The notes under the pieces are model-generated. The model ran no database searches. It was not told the DNA's origin and saw nothing but the letters and a program-made list of their open reading frames with translations. From contig SEEV01000007.1 of assembly GCA_004211695.1 (NCBI GenBank), positions 1 through 47,930 on the forward strand: a stretch of 47,930 nucleotides of DNA, read 5' to 3'. The translations under genes and the position numbers were made by a program. The number at the start of each line of letters is the position of its first letter. Within the stretch, counting starts at the first letter, position 1. Shown here piece after piece: positions 24,086 to 32,316 of this stretch. The stretch comes from Rhodococcus sp. (in: high G+C Gram-positive bacteria). Its GTDB lineage: Bacteria > Actinomycetota > Actinomycetes > Mycobacteriales > Mycobacteriaceae.

Positions 24086-25480
24086 ATGATTGCGCAGTCC
24101 ACTGAACCTCGACGTGTCGCCGATTGGCGCACTCTCGTCCACGGCGGCGACAGGCATGAGCTGGTGACCCTCGCCCTGGTGGTCGCTGTTGTCGTCTCCT
24201 CCTTCTTCGGCCATTACGGTGTGGCGATTGCCGGCTACAACGTCCGCGTCGAGCAGGTGGTCGCACTATTGTTCGTAGTGTGGCTGACTGCGTGGGCACG
24301 GACCAGGGCCGACTTCTTCCGCGCCCTGACGCATCCGGTGGTGCTCGTCTTCGGTGCGTTCGTCGCCTGGAATGTCATCGCAACACTGATGTTCTCTCCG
24401 AGCCTCGGAAAGAGTGCATCAATCCTGGTGTGGTTCGTCATCGATCTATTGCTGCTCGCGGGACTCATTTCGCTCGGCACGCGGGCGATATGGGCCGAGA
24501 ACACAGGTATCCGGTGGGTCGTTCCGTGGGGACTGGCAGGATTCGCCGCGTTCATCGTCGCCAACGTGTCGGATGGCGGTTTCACACCCGGTACGGATTT
24601 CGACGGGATGTACCAGATCTACGTAGCACGCATGACGTCGCAGGAAGCCAACATCTATGCGTCGATCCTGGTGTTGTGGACTCTCCTCCTCGTGGCCCGA
24701 AAGGGGCGCAACAGGATCTGGATGACCGCCGCTGCCGTCGCTGTGCCGTTAGGCGTTATCGGTTCACAAACACGCACGGCCGTCTTCTGTCTGGTAACAG
24801 GACTGATCGTGTATCTGGTGTACGAAGTGGTGCGTTCGTATCAGAACGGTCGGCAACGCACGGGGCTGTGGTTCGGCCCGGTCGTCTTGATAATGGGGAT
24901 TGCGCTCGGCTATGGAGCTGCCACCGTCCTTCCCGCGTTCGGTGACGATGTCGGGCGGGCGGAATCGGCAGAGACGTCGTCCTCCACCGCGGGGCCTTCC
25001 GAACCGTCGGGGAAGTTGGGTGACATCGACTTTCAGGGCGGAAACATTGGTTTCAGGATCGCGGTAGCGAAGGCTGCCGCTGAAGACATGCACGGAGCGA
25101 ACCTGTGGTTCGGCAACGGCACCAACACTTTCAGTCTGCGCCACGATCAGCCAGGCTCGCCCGGAGTTCCCGGCCACATCATCATGCTTCCGGTGCAAAT
25201 CCTTTACGACGTGGGTGTCGTTGGTTTGTTGTTGCTGGCGGGGCTCGCCGTCACGGTGTTGCGCCACGTGCCGTGGCAGAGAAGACCGGTTGCCTACGCG
25301 GTGGTGGTCACGTTTGCCGCGGCCGCAACGATGACCAGTATGTTCTGGTTCAGCGTTACCTGGATTGTCATAGCCGCGCTGATCCGTCCGATGGCAGCCG
25401 AGGACGAGGGGACGAATGCGGACTGGGAATCCCGTGGGTACGAGCACGGCGATAGATCCCCGGCGATGAAGGGCCTCTGA
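24086..25480 (+). CDS. Wzy-like O-antigen/exopolysaccharide polymerase
   Basis: A 464-residue integral membrane protein with about ten predicted spans. A large extracellular loop (about residues 285-355) contains the DVGRAESAETSSS region and ends FGNGTNTFSL. This is the layout of the O-antigen ligase/polymerase (Wzy_C) family, where the loop holds the active Arg/His residues. It would polymerise flipped repeat units at the outer face of the membrane. The ATG at 24086 follows AAGGA by 9 bases. It lies 4 bp before the FrhB-like gene. Ligase or polymerase function cannot be separated, but only one such gene is present beside a flippase. Confidence 0.82.
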   Translation: MIAQSTEPRRVADWRTLVHGGDRHELVTLALVVAVVVSSFFGHYGVAIAGYNVRVEQVVALLFVVWLTAWARTRADFFRALTHPVVLVFGAFVAWNVIATLMFSPSLGKSASILVWFVIDLLLLAGLISLGTRAIWAENTGIRWVVPWGLAGFAAFIVANVSDGGFTPGTDFDGMYQIYVARMTSQEANIYASILVLWTLLLVARKGRNRIWMTAAAVAVPLGVIGSQTRTAVFCLVTGLIVYLVYEVVRSYQNGRQRTGLWFGPVVLIMGIALGYGAATVLPAFGDDVGRAESAETSSSTAGPSEPSGKLGDIDFQGGNIGFRIAVAKAAAEDMHGANLWFGNGTNTFSLRHDQPGSPGVPGHIIMLPVQILYDVGVVGLLLLAGLAVTVLRHVPWQRRPVAYAVVVTFAAAATMTSMFWFSVTWIVIAALIRPMAAEDEGTNADWESRGYEHGDRSPAMKGL

Positions 25481-25483
25481 CTC

Positions 25484-26695
25484 ATGCACCGGAACCTTCT
25501 GCACGCCGAGATTGCGGAGGACGTGCGACGCGGAAACTGTTCAGGTTGTGGGGCATGTGCGCTGTTGGACAAGGACGTTTCCCTGGCACTTGCAGACAAC
25601 GGCTTCATTCGTCCCCGTCTGAACTCGTCCGATTCGTCGGAAACCGACCCGACAGCCTTGGCGGAGTTCCGCCAGTCGTGTCCCGGCATTTCCGTGCAGG
25701 CACAATGTCCGGCCGATGCCACACGTCACGACTTCCTGGGCCCCATAGTGTCGGTCTGGGAGGCTTACGCACTCGACGCGGCCATCCGATTCAAGGGAAG
25801 CAGTGGTGGCACTCTCACGGCCCTCAACGAGTGGTTGCTCGCCACCGGGGAGATCGACAGTGTCGTCGTCGCCGCAGCCTCGGCATCGGGTCCTGAGAGG
25901 ACCGAATCGAGCGCGGTTCGGACGGGATCGGATGTCGTGCGGGCAGCAGGGTCGCGGTATGCCCCCACTGCGAACGCGGCGGTGGCCGACATCGACAATC
26001 CAGGGTCCGCCGTCGTCGGGAAGCCCTGCGAGATAGCCGCGCTGAGAGCGATCGCGAAGTCCCGCGATCAACAGCCTCCGCTGCTGCTTTCATTCTTCTG
26101 CGCAGGTGTACCCAGTCAGCACGCGACCGACTCGCTGATCCGCGAGCTCGGTGTGGACGAGGGCGCCGAGTTGGCAGCGGTGCGATACCGAGGGCACGGT
26201 TGGCCGGGCGACTTCTACGCAGAGGATGCGCGCGGCAACTCCGTTCGGGCGTCTTATGACGACTCGTGGGGGAAGCATCTCGGGCCGGCGGTCCAGCAGC
26301 GTTGCAAGCTGTGTCCGGACGGCGTCGGAGAAAGCGCGGATATCTCTGCCGGGGACTTCTGGCGAGCGGACGCCAAGGGCTACCCCGATTTCACCGATCA
26401 GGATGGGCTCAGCGTCCTGATAGCGAGGACAAGACGAGGGGAGGAGGTCATTCGGCGAGCCGCTCAGGAAGGCGTGATCTCGGTCCGCGCCGTCGACCCG
26501 GACGCTGTTGCGGCTGTGCAACCGTTCCAGGTGGTTCGGCGCGCCACCCTGCTGGGACGTCTGGCGGGCAGCAGGCTTGCGGGACACCCGACGCCCCGCT
26601 ATCGCGGCTTCCGCTTGTGGTGGTTGTCCTTGCGGTCACCCGTCAGAACCCTGCGTGCCACGGCCGGAACGTTCCGACGGGCCCGGCGATGGTAG
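25484..26695 (+). CDS. FrhB-like Fe-S flavoprotein (coenzyme F420 hydrogenase/dehydrogenase beta family)
   Basis: A 403-residue protein. N-terminal CSGCGAC (Cys19, 22, 25) with a later SCPG resembles a [4Fe-4S] site. The body has FKGSSGGTLTALNEWLL, VVGKPCEIAALR and LLLSFFCAGVPSQ, typical of FrhB. CKLCPDGVGESADIS (Cys274, 277) marks the second cluster site, followed by GDFW. FrhB-type proteins oxidise or reduce F420 with FAD. Copies inside polysaccharide loci commonly neighbour pyruvyl transferases, as here, and probably modify a sugar. Substrate unknown. It lies between wzy and wzx with 3 bp and 7 bp overlap spacing, firmly inside the operon. Confidence 0.85.
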   Translation: MHRNLLHAEIAEDVRRGNCSGCGACALLDKDVSLALADNGFIRPRLNSSDSSETDPTALAEFRQSCPGISVQAQCPADATRHDFLGPIVSVWEAYALDAAIRFKGSSGGTLTALNEWLLATGEIDSVVVAAASASGPERTESSAVRTGSDVVRAAGSRYAPTANAAVADIDNPGSAVVGKPCEIAALRAIAKSRDQQPPLLLSFFCAGVPSQHATDSLIRELGVDEGAELAAVRYRGHGWPGDFYAEDARGNSVRASYDDSWGKHLGPAVQQRCKLCPDGVGESADISAGDFWRADAKGYPDFTDQDGLSVLIARTRRGEEVIRRAAQEGVISVRAVDPDAVAAVQPFQVVRRATLLGRLAGSRLAGHPTPRYRGFRLWWLSLRSPVRTLRATAGTFRRARRW

Positions 26696-27996
26696 CTGGT
26701 AACGATGTGCGGATGAAGATCTCGGCGGCAGTTCAGTCGCCGAGCATCATTGCGGTGACGCGACTGATTGTCCAGCTATCCCCCCTGATCACCGCCCCGG
26801 TGATCGCTCGAGAGTTGGGACCCGCAGGGCGGGGACTGTATGCGGCCTGCTTCGCCGCCATGATTCTCGCGCCGGTAGTTCTGGGGATGGGGCTACCACT
26901 GGCCGTGCGTCGACGCGCGTCGACAGGTCCTCCTGAAGCGACGCTACGTGCGGTCTACGTCGTACTGCCGTTCTTGGTTCCCGTGGCAGTCGCGGCAGGC
27001 TTCCTGATCGAGCGGTATGTCATCACCGAACTCGATTCCGATAGTGCCCGGGCGTTCATTCTCGGGATGGGTTGTTCCGTTGGATTCATTGCAACACTCT
27101 GCTTTCAGAGTGTGTTGATCGGAGGCCAGCGGTACGGCGCCATCGCGCTCCTGCAATCGACGCAACCAGTTGCGCTCACATGTGGAGTCGCCCTTGGATG
27201 GATTCTCGGAAGCCTGACCTTACCGTGGGTACTGATCTGTGCGGCTGCGAGCACACTTCTGTCCACGCTCGTGGGGGCGTATCTCACCCGTATTTCGCCG
27301 CGTGGACCGAGATCCCGCCTTCGTCCACTGGCGCGAGAAAGCATTGTCTTTTCCGGAAGTCAAGCGGCAGAGACGGCGTCGAACACGCTTCCGCAGATCG
27401 TCGCAGTGGTCGCGATCGGGGCGCACGACGCGGGATTGTTTGCTATCGCAATCACAGTTGCGAGCTTGCCGATGACCCTGGGGCACACGATTGCGTCCGT
27501 CATGTTCCGGGAGGCCGCTGCCTCGACGGGGGAGGCGAGCAGGCGGCTGTCGGCGTTGTCGATTCGTATCACCGCCCTGACCGTTGCCGTGCCTGTCGTG
27601 GTGTTGGCATGCACGACGCCCGTCCTCATTCCACTCATCTTTGGTGAGGGCTTCCGGGGGTCGGTATCGATCTCTCTGATCTGTCTGTGCGGATCAGTCT
27701 TTCTCACCGTGAACTATGTTGCGTCACAGATGCTTGTGGCGCAGGACAAAGGGGTCCTCATGACCGCCGCGCAGCTTCTCGGACTGGGCATGAGCGTCGC
27801 ATTGATGTTCGTATTGGGACCTGCCCTGGGCGGCGTAGGGGCGGCGCTCGCGTCTGTTGCGGGCTGGCTGTTGACAACCCTCGCGAGCGCGCGTGCCCTC
27901 CGACTGAGCGCCACATCGTTGCTGTTTCACGCCGGTGACATCCGTCAGTCCTTCACGGTCGTGACGAGGGGCCACATAGATCACCGCGCTGTCTGA
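26689..27996 (+). CDS. Wzx-like oligosaccharide flippase
   Basis: A 435-residue protein with 12 or so predicted spans, starting with TRLIVQLSPLITAPVIARELG and PAGRGLYAACF, the polysaccharide_synt (MATE/MOP) flippase pattern. Later LPMTLGHTIASVMFREAAA and LIFGEGFRGSVSI agree. It would flip lipid-linked repeat units to the outer face for the polymerase. I use ATG 26689, which overlaps the preceding stop. ATG 26713 (MKISAAV) is an alternative. Its end overlaps the convergent pyruvyl transferase end by 16 bp, so transcription from the two strands meets here without room for a terminator. Confidence 0.88.
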   Translation: MVAGNDVRMKISAAVQSPSIIAVTRLIVQLSPLITAPVIARELGPAGRGLYAACFAAMILAPVVLGMGLPLAVRRRASTGPPEATLRAVYVVLPFLVPVAVAAGFLIERYVITELDSDSARAFILGMGCSVGFIATLCFQSVLIGGQRYGAIALLQSTQPVALTCGVALGWILGSLTLPWVLICAAASTLLSTLVGAYLTRISPRGPRSRLRPLARESIVFSGSQAAETASNTLPQIVAVVAIGAHDAGLFAIAITVASLPMTLGHTIASVMFREAAASTGEASRRLSALSIRITALTVAVPVVVLACTTPVLIPLIFGEGFRGSVSISLICLCGSVFLTVNYVASQMLVAQDKGVLMTAAQLLGLGMSVALMFVLGPALGGVGAALASVAGWLLTTLASARALRLSATSLLFHAGDIRQSFTVVTRGHIDHRAV

Positions 27997-29096
27997 CGAA
28001 CACCGATGTCGCCGAGGGTGGCGGCGAGTTCGTCCATCCTCGAATCGGTCCCGACAAGGAGTTGCAGCGCCCGGTTGCGTGCCACGGTGAAGTCCGTCGA
28101 GTCGATGAGCATGAGGGTGTCGCGAGCTGGATCTGCTGTCGTCCGCAGATCGACGTGCATATTCCACCCCAGCGAATCCATCAGCGGTGCGAACTTGCGC
28201 GAGTACGCCCAGGGGATCGCCGGCGTGCCCACGGACAGCGAATTGAGGCAGGCGTGCATGCGCGCACCGATGACCACATTGGCCGTGGCGAGCATGCCGC
28301 GGACCGACGTCAGGGATTCCGGAACGAGGATCTCGACCGAATCCCCGAAATGCCTTCCGACTTCTCTGACTGCCGGTACATCGTTGTCTGTCACAGTCGA
28401 ATCGAGAACGTGTGCAAGGAGGCTGACTCTGCGATCGCGTTGGAGCAGCCCATCGATCAGGGCTGTGACGGATCGACGATAGCTGTCGTAGTCGACGTGC
28501 GGATTTTCGCACCAGAGTAGCCCGGAGACATTGATGACCACGTCCCGCGCGATCGTGCCGGTGTGATCTGTACGCGGCAGCGCGAATACCAGGTCTGTCG
28601 ACTCGGATGTCGATTGCCGTCCCAGCTGTTTCGCATACTCGAGGCTGACTGGATCGCGGGCGAAGACACTCGTGGCCTGTCGGAGGGATTTCGTCGCGAT
28701 CATCCGCCCGAGTCTGCTGTCGAAAGGGCCGATCGTCTGGGGCATGAGGATGGTCGGCACTCGCAACTGCGCGGCGACGCGCTGTACATAGGCCATCAAG
28801 ATGAGGCGGCGCAGCCCGTAGATGTCCGTGAAGCTGTCACCGGCACCGGTATCCAGAATTGCGTCGTACCGGCAGAGTTCCCGCTTGATCGGTCCGCGTG
28901 AGCGGAAGACGTCTCGGAGCACGCTTCGCTTGCTGAGCGGAGTGTCGTCACTGTCCTGGGTGTGGAATGTCAACTCGGCGTTCGGCCATCTGCGTTGGAC
29001 TATCGACTCTGTTCCCTCGGCCAGAGCGCGAAGTCCGAGATTCGTCGATTCTCTATCAGCCCAGAGCACGAGGATTCGCGGATTCGGCGGGGTCAT
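27981..29096 (-). CDS. Polysaccharide pyruvyl transferase
   Basis: A 371-residue protein of the CsaB/WcaK pyruvyl transferase family. It has STNLGLRALAEG near the start, ILDTGAGDSFTDIYGLRRL, PTILMPQTIGPF, VFARDPVSLEYAKQLG, ESTDLVFALP and the C-terminal IGARMHACLNSLSVGTPAIP with the conserved R-x-H. It transfers a ketal pyruvate from phosphoenolpyruvate to a sugar, giving the glycan negative charge. The ATG at 29096 overlaps the stop of the GT2 gene (ATGA), so both are one transcript with DUF4012. The FrhB-like gene on the facing strand is its usual companion. Confidence 0.9.
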   Translation of the reverse strand: MTPPNPRILVLWADRESTNLGLRALAEGTESIVQRRWPNAELTFHTQDSDDTPLSKRSVLRDVFRSRGPIKRELCRYDAILDTGAGDSFTDIYGLRRLILMAYVQRVAAQLRVPTILMPQTIGPFDSRLGRMIATKSLRQATSVFARDPVSLEYAKQLGRQSTSESTDLVFALPRTDHTGTIARDVVINVSGLLWCENPHVDYDSYRRSVTALIDGLLQRDRRVSLLAHVLDSTVTDNDVPAVREVGRHFGDSVEILVPESLTSVRGMLATANVVIGARMHACLNSLSVGTPAIPWAYSRKFAPLMDSLGWNMHVDLRTTADPARDTLMLIDSTDFTVARNRALQLLVGTDSRMDELAATLGDIGVRQTAR

Positions 29097-30058
29097 GTCG
29101 CAACCTCGTCGATTCTGCTGGACTGCCCGAGAAGTGAACGGGTGTACCAGAGAAACCTGTGCGACTCGGACCGCCACAGCCCTGATCGTTCCGGTGCGCC
29201 GAGCGATTTCATGTAGAACGCCACCGATCTCGACAGTAGGCCCGCGGCGACGGAGGCCTTCCACGCCACACTCTGCACACGATTCCGAGCCATCTTCCAC
29301 TTGTACAGATCGTAGAGATTGATCACCCATGCAGGATTCGGTTTTTTAGATGTGCTGGGGCCTGTACTGCCCCCCACAACGTGGGTCCCAGTCTGTTCGG
29401 CGCTCATGATGATCCGCATGCCGTGCTGACGTGTGCGGAGGCAGAACTCCAGGTCCTCCGCATACATGAACCACCGTTCGGTGAGTCCGCCCAATTCGTC
29501 CCATGTCTGCTTGCGAATCATCATGCAGGCTCCGGATACCCAATCCAGCTCTCGCGTTGCGAAATCGTGGGTATGGAGGAGATACAGGCCTTCGAAACGA
29601 GGGTGTCTGTGAGACAGTCGCGACAGGCCCGAAAAGTGATTGAACACGCTGACGAGGTTGGGTCTCCTGCCGCCTTCGCGAATCTGGAGGCGTCCGGCCG
29701 GTTGACTGAGCGTCGGTGCGACGATCCCGACCTCTGGCGACTCGTCGAAGATCCCAGCCAGGGCGAGTACGTCTCGAGGGGAGATACGTGCATCGGGATT
29801 GAGCAGTAGTATCGCTCGCCCCTGTGCATGGAGTGCCGCACGGTTGACGCCCCGGGCGAAACCGACGTTTTCCTCGTTTCGCACGACGACCGCATCCGGC
29901 GCTTCCTCTGCGAGAACTGCGAGAGTGCGATCCGCGGATGCGTTGTCCAGCACGATGAGTTCGATTCCGTCCTGTCGGGACAGTGGGCGAACACAATCGC
30001 CGATGACGGACTCGCTGTTGTAGGTGACTATCACCACGGAAACCTGCGACTCACTCAT
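29093..30058 (-). CDS. GT2-family glycosyltransferase (rhamnosyltransferase-like)
   Basis: A 321-residue inverting GT-A enzyme. It opens VSVVIVTYNSESVIGDC, has ENVGFARGVNRAA, LLLNPDARIS (the DxD-like D-A) and SGACMMIRKQTWDELGG, and then ERWFMYAEDLEFCLR with the catalytic ED. This is the WbbL-like rhamnosyltransferase pattern. Acting in the cytoplasm, it would extend the repeat unit. I chose ATG 30058, preceded by GAAGGAAAGC. The upstream in-frame extension has no ribosome site. It is coupled to the pyruvyl transferase by an ATGA overlap and lies about 50 bp after the DUF4012 gene. Confidence 0.9.
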   Translation of the reverse strand: MSESQVSVVIVTYNSESVIGDCVRPLSRQDGIELIVLDNASADRTLAVLAEEAPDAVVVRNEENVGFARGVNRAALHAQGRAILLLNPDARISPRDVLALAGIFDESPEVGIVAPTLSQPAGRLQIREGGRRPNLVSVFNHFSGLSRLSHRHPRFEGLYLLHTHDFATRELDWVSGACMMIRKQTWDELGGLTERWFMYAEDLEFCLRTRQHGMRIIMSAEQTGTHVVGGSTGPSTSKKPNPAWVINLYDLYKWKMARNRVQSVAWKASVAAGLLSRSVAFYMKSLGAPERSGLWRSESHRFLWYTRSLLGQSSRIDEVAT

Positions 30059-30109
30059 TGCTTTCCTTCGATTCGTGCGCGGGTGGTGCAAAACCGACGA
30101 ACGAAAGGA

Positions 30110-31942
30110 TCATCCACTGCACACTGGTGCATTGACGGTCACTTTCGGATCATCGACGAGCGGCTGGACCGGCACTCGGGCTTCGCCCGGTGCGGTCGGT
30201 TCGTTCAGTTCGTATCGCAGTTCGACCGTCGCGCCCTTCGGGATGGTGACGGGAACGGTGAAGACCGGATGTCCCAGTTCATTTCCGTGAATGGCGAAGG
30301 ACTGCTTACCGTCGATGCTTGCCTTGGTCAGAGTTGAGCCATCGGTCGAAAGCAGCGACACCATGGCGAGGTTGGTTCCGTACGGCAGCGGCTTCTCCTT
30401 GAACGTGCCTGCGACGATGCGCGGAAAGTCGGTGTCGGGTGTGTTGTTGGTGAGGCGCACGGTCACCGCCGTCGTCCGTGTGTCACCTGTGCAGTCACCG
30501 GCGGTGTAGTCGATTTCGCGGTCGAGGTAGTAGTCGAGTTTGTTGCCGCCGTTGTTGTTGATCACCACGCCGGCGTACGGTGCCGGGTCCTGGGGCACTG
30601 TGTATCCCAGCGTGGTGTCGGCGAGGATTTCCTGCTCTTCGGGATGTGCACTCCATACCGCGATGCGTCGCTCCCCGGCGGCCCGCCCGACCGCGTCGAG
30701 CAGGCGCTGGGGTGACTCGATCTTCCCGGTCATCTTCTCGACGACCTTCCCGGCGATGGTCTGCAGGTATTCCTTGCGGTCGGCATTGTCGGCGAAGTAG
30801 TTGGCCTCGTCGGTGATGAATCGGGTATAGGCGGTGGATTCGGTGAGTTCCACGACGTTGTCGGCGTCGACAACCTCCCCGTCGGGCAAGGTGACCGGGC
30901 CTACGGCCGCCAGCACGTAGCTGAGTGCCACCGGGTCGGTCGCGATCGCCCCGTCCACCCGCTGACCCGACTCCTGCTCCCACATCGACTGCCAGATCCG
31001 GCCCGCGTACGGGAAGTGGGAGCTCAGGTTGCTGTTTCGGATGTCGACCGAGGGGTTGTAGTTGCCGTACATGCTCTTGTAGTCGGCACCGAGGTCGAGA
31101 GGTCGTTTGTCGTAGGACACCTCGGTGTTCTTCCCGAGCTTCTCGATGCCCAGTTTTCCATTGCTGGCATGGATGACGCTGTAGCCGCCGACGAGTCCGC
31201 CGGTGGCGCGGGCCTCCGCGTTGGTCTGAAAGGCCAGGAAGTAGCTGCGGGGACCGTCGAGACCGAGCATCGCCGGAAGGACTTCGGCGCCGATCGAGGT
31301 GTTCTCCAGCAGTTTTGCCACGTCGTCGGTCTGATTCTGAAGTTCGGTTCGTGCGTCGTCCACGAGCCCGAGGTATCCCGCGCCTCGAATGCCCTGGGCC
31401 TGAGTTGCCAGATCTCGCGCGGCGATCGAGGTCTCGTGCAGCGCGGGGGCAGCATCGCGCAGCGGCTGGAGTTTCACGCTGCCGCCCTGTCCGATCAGAT
31501 CTTTCGGCGACAACGCGACGCCGGCGTCGACCGCGGGCGTGAGTACGTCACGTGTGAGCCCGACCACAACGTCGGACATCTGTTGCGCCGATTCGAACGG
31601 TGCGCCGAGCCCGGGAACGGCGGCAAGGGCACTCCACGGTGCCGAATGCAGGTTCTCCTGTGCGCCTGCGGCTCGTTCTCGAGCCTCGGCCGCGGCGCGC
31701 TGAGCGCCCTCGGTGTCGCCGCCCAGCAGTGAGTCCTTGGCGAGCTGAGCGTTGTCACGCGCACCGGTGAGGTTGTGCTGGACCTGCCACGCCGAGTACC
31801 CGAACCAGGCGACGACAGCGACGGCCGCAACGCCCACACCGGTGAGTATCCGCCGACGTCCGCTCCAGCGGCGCGGATCTTTCGGTGCCTCAGCGGGTGT
31901 CGAATCTTCGCTGTGGGAGTTGTTGGGCGACTTCGCGTCCAT
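30110..31942 (-). CDS. DUF4012 membrane-anchored extracytoplasmic protein
   Basis: A 610-residue protein with one N-terminal span (ILTGVGVAAVAVVAWFGYSA) after a charged cytoplasmic start. A helical region rich in Ala/Glu (about 60-100) follows, then the DUF4012 core: YFLAFQTNAEARATGGLVGG, SHFPYAGRIWQSMW, VDGAIATDPVALSYVLAAVG and VVINNNGGNKLDYYLDR. The core is related to the LytR-CpsA-Psr type enzymes in general layout only. DUF4012 proteins are widespread in actinobacterial polysaccharide loci, with unknown biochemistry. Attachment or export of the polymer is a reasonable inference. The ATG at 31942 has AGGAG upstream. It is first in a three-gene minus-strand unit. Confidence 0.85.
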   Translation of the reverse strand: MDAKSPNNSHSEDSTPAEAPKDPRRWSGRRRILTGVGVAAVAVVAWFGYSAWQVQHNLTGARDNAQLAKDSLLGGDTEGAQRAAAEARERAAGAQENLHSAPWSALAAVPGLGAPFESAQQMSDVVVGLTRDVLTPAVDAGVALSPKDLIGQGGSVKLQPLRDAAPALHETSIAARDLATQAQGIRGAGYLGLVDDARTELQNQTDDVAKLLENTSIGAEVLPAMLGLDGPRSYFLAFQTNAEARATGGLVGGYSVIHASNGKLGIEKLGKNTEVSYDKRPLDLGADYKSMYGNYNPSVDIRNSNLSSHFPYAGRIWQSMWEQESGQRVDGAIATDPVALSYVLAAVGPVTLPDGEVVDADNVVELTESTAYTRFITDEANYFADNADRKEYLQTIAGKVVEKMTGKIESPQRLLDAVGRAAGERRIAVWSAHPEEQEILADTTLGYTVPQDPAPYAGVVINNNGGNKLDYYLDREIDYTAGDCTGDTRTTAVTVRLTNNTPDTDFPRIVAGTFKEKPLPYGTNLAMVSLLSTDGSTLTKASIDGKQSFAIHGNELGHPVFTVPVTIPKGATVELRYELNEPTAPGEARVPVQPLVDDPKVTVNAPVCSG

Positions 31943-31954
31943 TCGGGTCTGCTC

Positions 31955-32110
31955 CTAGCTATCGCGGATGAGGTTCTTGGTCGCGTAGTTGAACTGGCGG
32001 TAGCAGTACGACGACGAGGGACGACTGCGCGACGTGTCACAGCGGCAGTTACCGCTGGCGCGGTCCCATTTCGCGCGTACTTCGTAGACCTGCGGCACTG
32101 TCGTATTCAC
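31955..32110 (-). CDS. Possible 51-residue Cys-containing protein
   Basis: A frame from GTG 32110 to TAG 31955 has strong GC preference at third positions and reads MNTTVPQVYEVRAKWDRA, then CRCDTSRSRPSSSYCYRQF. It contains three Cys. The frame continues upstream, but only as the antisense of the NRPS start. No clear ribosome site and no family recognised. It could be a small gene or a remnant. The rest of 31943-32316 holds only a CCCGGG-centred palindrome near 32269-32280 and, presumably, the NRPS and DUF4012 promoters, which I cannot place. Confidence 0.25.
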   Translation of the reverse strand: MNTTVPQVYEVRAKWDRASGNCRCDTSRSRPSSSYCYRQFNYATKNLIRDS

Positions 32111-32316
32111 CTCTGTCCGTGTCTGTTCCGGTCGTCGAAGCCTAAGGGTAAGTGCCGCCACGTTCCTGTTCGGGAGGTGGCAGGGGTATCCGCCTCCCGC
32201 GCGCTGCGAACGGGCTGGGACTGCGAGTAGGGTCACGGTAACGATTTGCTCTGCAACACTTATACGTAAACGACCCGGGTCGGGTTGTTCGTCACGTTGT
32301 AGATCGGGGGCAGGTA

